From Gyrodactylus bullatarudis (lineage: Eukaryota; Platyhelminthes; Monogenea; Gyrodactylidea; Gyrodactylidae), in the NCBI GenBank assembly GCA_012064415.1, contig SSNU01000031.1, positions 84,348 to 148,347 of the forward strand: DNA of 64,000 bases. Direction: 5' to 3'. The position numbers were made by a program, and so were the translations under genes. Below, piece after piece: positions 58,111-64,000 of this stretch. The notes under the pieces were generated by a model. That model was not told the DNA's origin, searched no databases, and saw only the letters and a program-made list of their open reading frames with translations. The stretch's first letter is position 1; every line of letters starts with the position of its first letter.

Positions 58111-58349
58111 GTTCCATTAAGTCAGATTTCAGTATAAGTTAAAAATAAACTTTTTAAAGTCTAATCTTAAAGATAATTATTTTCTCGAGTATGCAAAATA
58201 TAATTAAAACTCATTTTACGAATTTCGTGGACATATTTCGACTCTTGATGAAAGTTGGAGAATTGATCAATATGCAGTAGGTAGGTTCTCGTTGGATATC
58301 TAGTTAGCTCGATTTTAAACCTTCGAATGTTTCAGGCGTCTGGTTTTGT
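58111..58349 (+). repeat. 239-bp perfect direct repeat, left copy
   Basis: Identical base for base with 63154-63392, from GTTCCATTAAGTCAG to GGCGTCTGGTTTTGT. It ends 7 bp before the left terminus of the hAT element. No LTR-like TG...CA ends and no coding content. Confidence 0.92.
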
Positions 58350-58691
58350 CCATTTTAGCTTCGGACAATTACTGTATCTGAAAAAATTTTAATACTGTAA
58401 TTTAAATATTTTATTTCAATGTTTTAATTTTCGGTTATTTTCAGTAATTTTTAAACAAAATTGCGTGATTTCGAAATTTTACAGTTTTCTATAATCATGA
58501 TAATAAGAAGGGATATTGACAAAAAATGTATATATGGGTAGGCTATTTGACAAAAAATGTATAGTATTTTCAAAAATTCAGTAGTTGTATACGGTATATT
58601 ATCAAATGTCATATAGTTTTTTTCAGAAAATGTATTGTTGTGTTCGAGATTTTCAAAATATAAATAGTCTTTTACAATTAATGTATATGTT

Positions 58692-58845
58692 GCAGCTAAT
58701 ATGTCAAATTAGCTAATATCGGTATTAGCTAGCTAAAATGTACTAGCTAGCTAATATGATTTATAAAAATAGAATATTGATTTTAGCTAGCTAATATGAT
58801 TTTAAGGCTTGTTTTATTCTAGCTAGCTGATATTTAGTTTCTAGC
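58692..58845 (+). repeat. AGCTAGCTAATATGAT subterminal repeats
   Basis: Four or five spaced copies of a motif near TTAGCTAGCTAATATGAT just inside the left MULE terminus, partly overlapping palindromic AGCTAGCT. Possible protein-binding array; not seen at the right end. Confidence 0.6.
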
Positions 58846-58960
58846 AACTTTTTCTTTTCTCTTAGTTACTATTGAAGGGATTGATACTAAGTCTTCTATT
58901 TGATTCCCATCTTGATAAAATTATTTTTCACAAGGGCCTATATTAGTTTTTTTGAAATAT

Positions 58961-59196
58961 CAAATAGAATATCTCTTCATTTTTAAAATGGATACCTCGC
59001 GAGAAAACCTTGCCAGAACAACAACAACTTTCAACACCTCTCTGAATGAAATTCAGAATAAGTCAACGGCAATGATTTCAAAGCAAGAATATGATCAAGT
59101 TGTTGAAAAAATGGAGAAAATTAATTCAAATATGCTGAAATTTTCCCCTAATGATTACTATTTACGCAAAAAGTTTCAGCTCATTCAAGAGGACGG
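58961..59196 (+). pseudogene. N-terminal fragment of a Ginger-like integrase inside the MULE
   Basis: The plus frame from MDTSRENLARTTTTF includes MISKQEYDQVVEKMEKINSN and NDYYLRKKFQLIQEDG. It aligns with ILPEQEYNCLLDKI and EHYRLKRKFNYQTIDG of the intact integrase at 44152. Similarity stops near 59196, where antisense MULE transposase sequence begins. So it is a captured or inserted fragment joined directly to the truncated MULE gene. The rest of the open frame to 59332 is only the MULE antisense. Confidence 0.72.
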
Positions 59197-59199
59197 CTT

Positions 59200-60104
59200 T
59201 GGCTGCTTTGAAAATTTCTTTGTAATAATCATGTCTAAATTTATTCTTAATATTTTTACCAATATGAAAAAGGCAAAAACAATGGACCACATCTGGAAGG
59301 ATTTCCTCCACGCTTGCTGCAAGTCTTTTTAGGCGATCAGATATTACAACAATATTTGGGTTACGATTCAATAATATAAAGTTATTCAGACATTCTAAGA
59401 AGAAGGTCCATGTAAACTGACATTCAGAATAAGCTATCTGAACTGCAATCGGAAATATTTGATTGTTTGCATCAATACCAGTAGCCGTTAGAAGGACGTA
59501 ATTTGTATCGGACTTTAAATGGCAACCATCTAATGCAATTATTGGTAAACTCTTGGTGAAAAATTTTTGGCATTTTTTAAGGTACCATCAGGATCTGTCT
59601 GAATTCTGGTAAAAGTTCCAGAGTTGTTGTCATTATGCCAATCAAAAAAGCTACGAAGTCTTTTGAAAGAGTTCAGAGCATTCTCACTCTCTTCTTTCTT
59701 CAATTCTTTAAGACAGCGATAGGCTGTTACATATGAAACATTAAATCCTTCTTCAATCCTAAGAATATTTCGGCAATCAGCAGGAGTTAGATTCGACACA
59801 TTGCTTTGTATAGGGCGTAGTGAATCACATATTTGTCTTTTTCGTGGCTTATAGAGTTTCTAAATAGAATTATTAAGTGATAACTTACTCCAACACAACT
59901 ATGATGGACTTGATTTGTTATGTGAAAGTAACCATCTTTTCTCTTACCACAGCTTAGTTTGAAAGAACATGTTTTATCCAAACATTCAGCTTTGAAATAA
60001 ATGGGGGTTGAAATAGCAGTTCGATAAGTTCGTTTGAGTTCATTGGATTGGATGTTCAGATACTCCAAAATATCTTGCTTCGAATCAAATGTTGAAAGAT
60101 TCAT
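59200..60104 (-). pseudogene. MULE transposase, N-terminal half, with a 32-nt intron
   Basis: Exon 1 (60104-59892) has a MuDR-type zinc DNA-binding domain (CLDKTCSFKLSCGKR, DGYFHITNQVHHSCVG). A 32-nt intron (59891-59860, GTAAGT...TTTAG) joins in phase to KPRKRQICDSL, NLTPADCRNIL and a VSYVTAYRCLKEL helix region. A frameshift near 59575 in an A-rich run leads to the catalytic core: LPIIALDGCHLKSD (first D), IDANNQIFPIAVQIAYSE and NIVVISDRLKR (second D), then VHCFCLFHIGKNIKNKF. It ends near 59200 at the Ginger-like fragment; the third acidic residue and SWIM finger are missing. Confidence 0.82.
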
Positions 60105-60405
60105 TATGATAGCTTTAACTAAAATTATTACGCAAATGGAAAGCTTTTAAATCTTATTTCATGTTTTTTGGGGATGGGGATGTAATGTACAATGTACATG
60201 GTACAGCATACATTAATTGTAAAAACATATTTAGGTTTAGTAAAAACCCCCAAAATGTATACATTAATTGTAAAAGACTATTTATATTTTGAAAATCTCG
60301 AACACAACAATACATTTTCTGAAAAAAACTATATGACATTTGATAATATACCGTATACAACTACTGAATTTTTGAAAATACTATACACTTTTTGTCAATA
60401 TCCCT

Positions 60406-60755
60406 AAAATGAATGAATATTGATAAATTACGGAAAGAATCTACACAATTAATCAATAGCACATAGTAGCTTACAAATACGATGTAATTTGAAAGTAACT
60501 CGACAAGCAATCGTAAAATTTGGATAATTTTTTTCAATTATTGGTTAAACAGTTTAACTTAAACGCGTACGTCGTGTAGTTCCTCAAAAGTAAAGAATTC
60601 TCAATAAGTTCCCCTCAACTAACTTTTAAAAACAACATTTGGATCCCAATTATTTTAATCAATTCATAGGGTTTATAGAATAAATTTTATTTTATAATAA
60701 AAATTGACTTAATACTAATACAGTAATTGTATAAATTTAATAAATACTTTATACA
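60406..60755. other. spacer between the MULE and the hAT gene
   Basis: 3' flank of the hAT transposase gene; nothing recognised. Confidence 0.45.
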
Positions 60756-62979
60756 TTATTGTTTTCGAAAGACTCTTAATATTTTCCCATTGTTTTGAAT
60801 TCTTATAGGCGAGCTTTCTCCCCAATTCCTTTTAATGGCCTGTTTTGAGGTACAGGGCATTTCCTCAATAGGGTTAGTTGCCTCTTCATTTTGATGTATG
60901 GCAGCAGGTTTCGGCTCCGGAAATTGACAACATCTAATTTTCTCAATTGTTTTATTAAAAAAATTAGATGTATTGTTTTCCGTATTAGAAAATTCAGCAT
61001 TTTCTCCGTCACTTTCCTCTTGTAAGCTATATCAAATTATTCGATTCAAATAATGAATAATATTGTATATTGAATATTGTATACAGTCATTTTTATATTT
61101 ATTGAACTTACACCTGATCTCCATCATTAAAGACTAAATCTAAGTCAATTTCTTCCTCAGATTCTGAATCATCTTCAGTAAAACTTAAAAATTATAAAAT
61201 AAAAATTACTCTATATATAGGTTCATTTTCGCAAATTCAACTCTCAAATCCTCTCTTAATAAATCAAATGATGAATTTAGCATCATTAAAGATTGAATTG
61301 TCTCATTTTTCAATTTTCTTCTATAATCATTTACAAATTTCTTGCCAACGCTAAATATTTGCTCACATAGAGCAGATGTCACGTGAAAAGAAAATATGGC
61401 TTTTGCAAAATGACGCAAAATAGGGAAGTGTTCATGGTGTTTTCTCCACCAAATTAAAGATGATTCCTCATGACTCTCTAAATTTTGATATGCAACAAAT
61501 TCAGCTTTGAGATTTTTATCTTTATTTTCTTGAACTATTTCAGATTTGATAAAACCTCTCAAAATATCAAAAGTATTTGAAGCTGAATTATACACGAATT
61601 CATCTTTCTTTTTGGATCTCATTATTCTCAACCTATTCGATTCGATCATCTCAGAGAAAATATCATTTTTGGAAAATTCATATTTGAAAAATATTCCTTT
61701 CTCATTTGGATTTAATAGATTGGCAAAACAGTAAAGTTTGTTCTCGACTCCTAATTTAGGAAATCGAAACAATATTTCATCTGTAAAAGATTTGATGAAT
61801 TTCTCTGATATAAGAGTTAAATCCTTATCCAGCTGCATCTTTGATCCAGTAAACAAATAATATATACCTGATAAAATTTTATCAATATATAAATCATTTT
61901 TACAGACATTAAGGGTTTGATATTTGATTTCTTTGAAAATTGGATATATCTCCTCAATACATGTGAAATCATATCTGTTCAGAAGAAGGAAAGTAATATC
62001 ATAATGTTCAATGACAAAGAATATTACGGATTTGTATTCAATAAGTCTTGATAAAACCGGCTCTAGGGAATACCATCGTGTCTGACAGTATGTAGGAAAG
62101 ATTATCGAAGGTTTGTTATTTGTTTGGCAGGCAAACTCAAATAGTTTTCGATTAAATTTGTTAATTTCTTTGATAAAAAGAACAATTTTATCAATGAAAG
62201 TAGCGACATAACTCTCAGAAAGAGCTTTTGCGACACACAGATTTAATCTGTGTGCAAAGCAATGATCATTGCTACAGTTAATTAATGTTGATTCCCGTGC
62301 AAATTTTTTCATATTGGCAGCACCATCAGTGCAAGAATATCTATTCTTAATATCAGACAATACAGGAAATCTGATTAATAAGGAATCTACACATTTTACA
62401 AGAGTTTTCGATCTTTCATCAGGAACAATCGAAACATTTATTATTGTATTAAATAAATTGAAGGTTGAAGTAACAAAAAAGATTCGCGTCGCAAGGAATC
62501 TTTGATTATTAGGACATTTCCAACAATCAAATACAAAGGTTGCCGTTTGCATGCCTTTTTCAACTTCTTTTTTTATATAAGAATTCTTAATAAATAAAAT
62601 TTAAGGATTAAATTACCAATATACGATCCTTTGCTTCTTGTAATAGACTGATACTTTTAACGATAGTCTTTGAGCAAAATCTCATTTTCATGTTTTCTTT
62701 AAGGAATTTATTTTCCAGTGAATTGAAGGATACTTTGGAAGTAATGACAAAAGACAAATGATCAAATAATAAAGTCTTTTTGTCATTCATCCTATTCATT
62801 CTAGGATGCTGACCAGTAGAAATGAGAGTATTGTAGTCTTGAAGATGGTAATGCTCAAGATGATATGCAACTCATTGAAGAGTCGTCTTTATATTGACAT
62901 TGCAAATATTACATTTAGAGTTTTCTTTGTCAATGTATGTACACAAAAGCCTAATAGGGATTTTTTGCTTTCTGCCCAT
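60756..62979 (-). pseudogene. hAT transposase, four exons, one in-frame stop
   Basis: Exons 62979-62617, 62585-61210, 61183-61112 and 61026-60756 join in phase over introns of 31, 26 and 85 nt; 693 codons. A BED zinc finger is at the N-terminus (CNICNVNIK ... YHLEHYH). The RNase-H-like core shows FVFDCWKCPNNQRF (first D), YSCTDGAANMKK (second D) and CFAHRLNLCVAKAL. The hAT dimerisation region has FSFHVTSALCEQIFSVGKKF. An acidic tail (FTEDDSESEEEIDLDL) spans the last junctions. The only break I see is a TGA at codon 36 inside the BED finger, so the gene was lost recently or the codon is polymorphic. Exons 3 and 4 lack homology support but close in phase. Confidence 0.85.
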
Positions 62980-63153
62980 TTTTATGGTTATGATATTTAA
63001 TTATTTCAAATTTATAAGATAGTAACGTATATTAATTAAACAAACAGAATTTATTACAAAACATATTAATTTATTTAAAATTTACTATTACTGGAAAGAA
63101 TAATTAGAAAAATTTCCAGTTATTTTCCAGCTACAGTAATTTTCCGAAGCTTA

Positions 63154-63392
63154 GTTCCATTAAGTCAGATTTCAGTATAAGTTAAAAATAAACTTTTTAA
63201 AGTCTAATCTTAAAGATAATTATTTTCTCGAGTATGCAAAATATAATTAAAACTCATTTTACGAATTTCGTGGACATATTTCGACTCTTGATGAAAGTTG
63301 GAGAATTGATCAATATGCAGTAGGTAGGTTCTCGTTGGATATCTAGTTAGCTCGATTTTAAACCTTCGAATGTTTCAGGCGTCTGGTTTTGT
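63154..63392 (+). repeat. 239-bp perfect direct repeat, right copy
   Basis: Starts 3 bp after the right hAT terminus and is identical to 58111-58349. Together they bracket the whole 4.8-kb hAT-plus-MULE insertion. Confidence 0.92.
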
Positions 63393-63707
63393 TGGGATTA
63401 TAAAAATGCTCGCGCGTTTTTTCTCTCAGTAGAACATGTTTTCATTTATGGAAACAAGTTATGAGGTTAATCGACGCTATTTTGTTGGTGGGGCTTGAAA
63501 GACGGAATAAAGCCTTTATTGGGTCAAATAAAGGTATAATGGTATCACCTCATTTCACTCTCTGTAGTTGTAATCTTTGTCAAGGTTCTAATATAGCCAA
63601 TTATACTACGAGTTATAATACAAATCAAAGTTTGCTTTTTTTGGTTCTTGCATATATTTGAACACCACAAGATTAATCATAAGAAATCATTGAGTTAAAC
63701 TAATTTA
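63393..63707. other. unique inner part of the large element
   Basis: A 66-codon plus-strand frame (63461-63661) includes CSCNLCQGSN but no domain I recognise. Not repeated on the left side. Confidence 0.35.
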
Positions 63708-64000
63708 CTTGAGAGTAGTTATGCAATAACTAAAATAATTATATACTTTCAACGCGTTTGCACACTTAGTTACAAATATTGCACTCAGGCACGGGGAGCC
63801 TAGTGAATTGGCTACTTCGTTGATCAAATTCAAAATACTATTTCACAAGCATTCTTGTGAGTGCCAATCACGCGATCTCCCTTTTCTTTTTTCTATCCTC
63901 GACCAGAAACAATCAGTATTTGTGTCACATTGAAGATTGAGATATCATGGGATCGGTCGGACCGCATGAATAGGATTCATAGTACCGAAAGTCTAGTAAT

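Larger units (their letters stand above)
58509..60405 (-). mobile_element. Mutator-like element (MULE) with long inverted repeats
   Basis: Terminal inverted repeats 58509-58687 and 60258-60405 share GTATAGTATTTTCAAAAATT, ATCAAATGTCATATAGTTTT and TTTTACAATTAATGTATA. The left one has an extra roughly 31 bp where its tip motif (GACAAAAAATGTATA) is duplicated. Long terminal repeats are typical of MULEs. Inside are a truncated MULE transposase on the minus strand and, on the plus strand, part of a Ginger-like gene. The flanking 9 bp do not match. Confidence 0.82.
58357..63151 (-). mobile_element. hAT transposon (contains a nested MULE)
   Basis: Inverted tips AGCTTCGGACAATTACTGTA (58357 on) and the complement of AGCTTCGGAAAATTACTGTA (to 63151) enclose a four-exon hAT transposase on the minus strand. 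A MULE (58509-60405) is inserted in its 3' portion, so the hAT element alone is about 2.9 kb. No 8-bp target duplication is visible; instead a 239-bp direct repeat flanks it. Confidence 0.75.
57556..64000. mobile_element. large element with inverted termini, right end beyond the window
   Basis: The left terminus 57577-57848 is inverted against 63708-64000 with few mismatches; the right copy has about 21 extra bases near 63855. Comparison with the solo copy at 54893 suggests that the terminus starts near 57556, so the right end should lie about 20 bp past the window. It shares GTCCGACCGATCCCATGATA and a CAACGCGTTTGCACACTTAG block. No transposase of its own can be assigned; everything coding inside belongs to younger elements. 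Confidence 0.7.

Noticed and set aside
60192..60407. Short frames on both strands
   Set aside because: They lie in the right inverted repeat of the MULE and its flank; the apparent peptides come from repeat sequence.
58111..63392. The 239-bp direct repeats as LTRs of a retrotransposon
   Set aside because: They lack TG...CA ends, no primer-binding site follows the left copy, and no gag or reverse transcriptase lies between them; hAT inverted tips start within a few bases instead.
1..64000. tRNA or rRNA genes and CRISPR arrays
   Set aside because: No cloverleaf-like or ribosomal blocks were noticed by eye, and the repeats present are transposon termini, not spacer arrays. A tRNAscan-type search would be needed to exclude tRNAs.

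Overview
The window is nuclear DNA from an animal. It is AT-rich and holds spliceosomal genes and many transposable elements. Four host genes can be recognised: a Hobbit/BLTP2 lipid-transfer protein (minus strand, N-terminal half), a TMEM63/OSCA-type ion channel (plus strand, complete), the splicing factor SPF30/SMNDC1 (minus strand, complete), and the start of a Piccolo/RIM/Fife-type active-zone scaffold (plus strand). A presynaptic scaffold points to a bilaterian with neurons. The proteins are diverged and many introns are only 24-36 nt long. My best guess is a fast-evolving, reduced invertebrate, perhaps mesozoan-like (orthonectid or dicyemid). That placement is inference.

Layout: 1-10957 is Hobbit, with a MULE fragment, a decayed piggyBac (4368-6260), a foldback repeat and a small repeat insertion in its introns. 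Hobbit and TMEM63 start head to head 155 bp apart. TMEM63 spans 11113-21394 in ten exons, with a hAT element in its eighth intron. TMEM63 and SMNDC1 converge with interleaved polyadenylation signals. SMNDC1 (21511-22787) diverges from the Piccolo-like gene, which starts at 23234. That gene's first intron is about 28.3 kb and is a transposon sink. It holds two LINE copies, mariner-like remnants, hAT and piggyBac MITEs, several foldback elements, a MULE remnant and a cluster of Ginger-like integrase elements. One Ginger-like element (42942-46027) has long inverted repeats, a TATA target duplication and an uninterrupted two-exon gene.

The right end (54.9-64 kb) is a stack of nested elements. A large element with inverted termini encloses a perfect 239-bp direct repeat. 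That repeat brackets a hAT element whose four-exon transposase has one stop codon. Inside the hAT element lies a MULE with long inverted repeats, which itself contains a piece of a Ginger-like gene. A Penelope-like GIY-YIG remnant lies just upstream.

The most striking feature is that transposase genes of three unrelated superfamilies (Ginger-like, hAT, MULE) carry introns of 26-32 nt, the same ultrashort class as the host genes.
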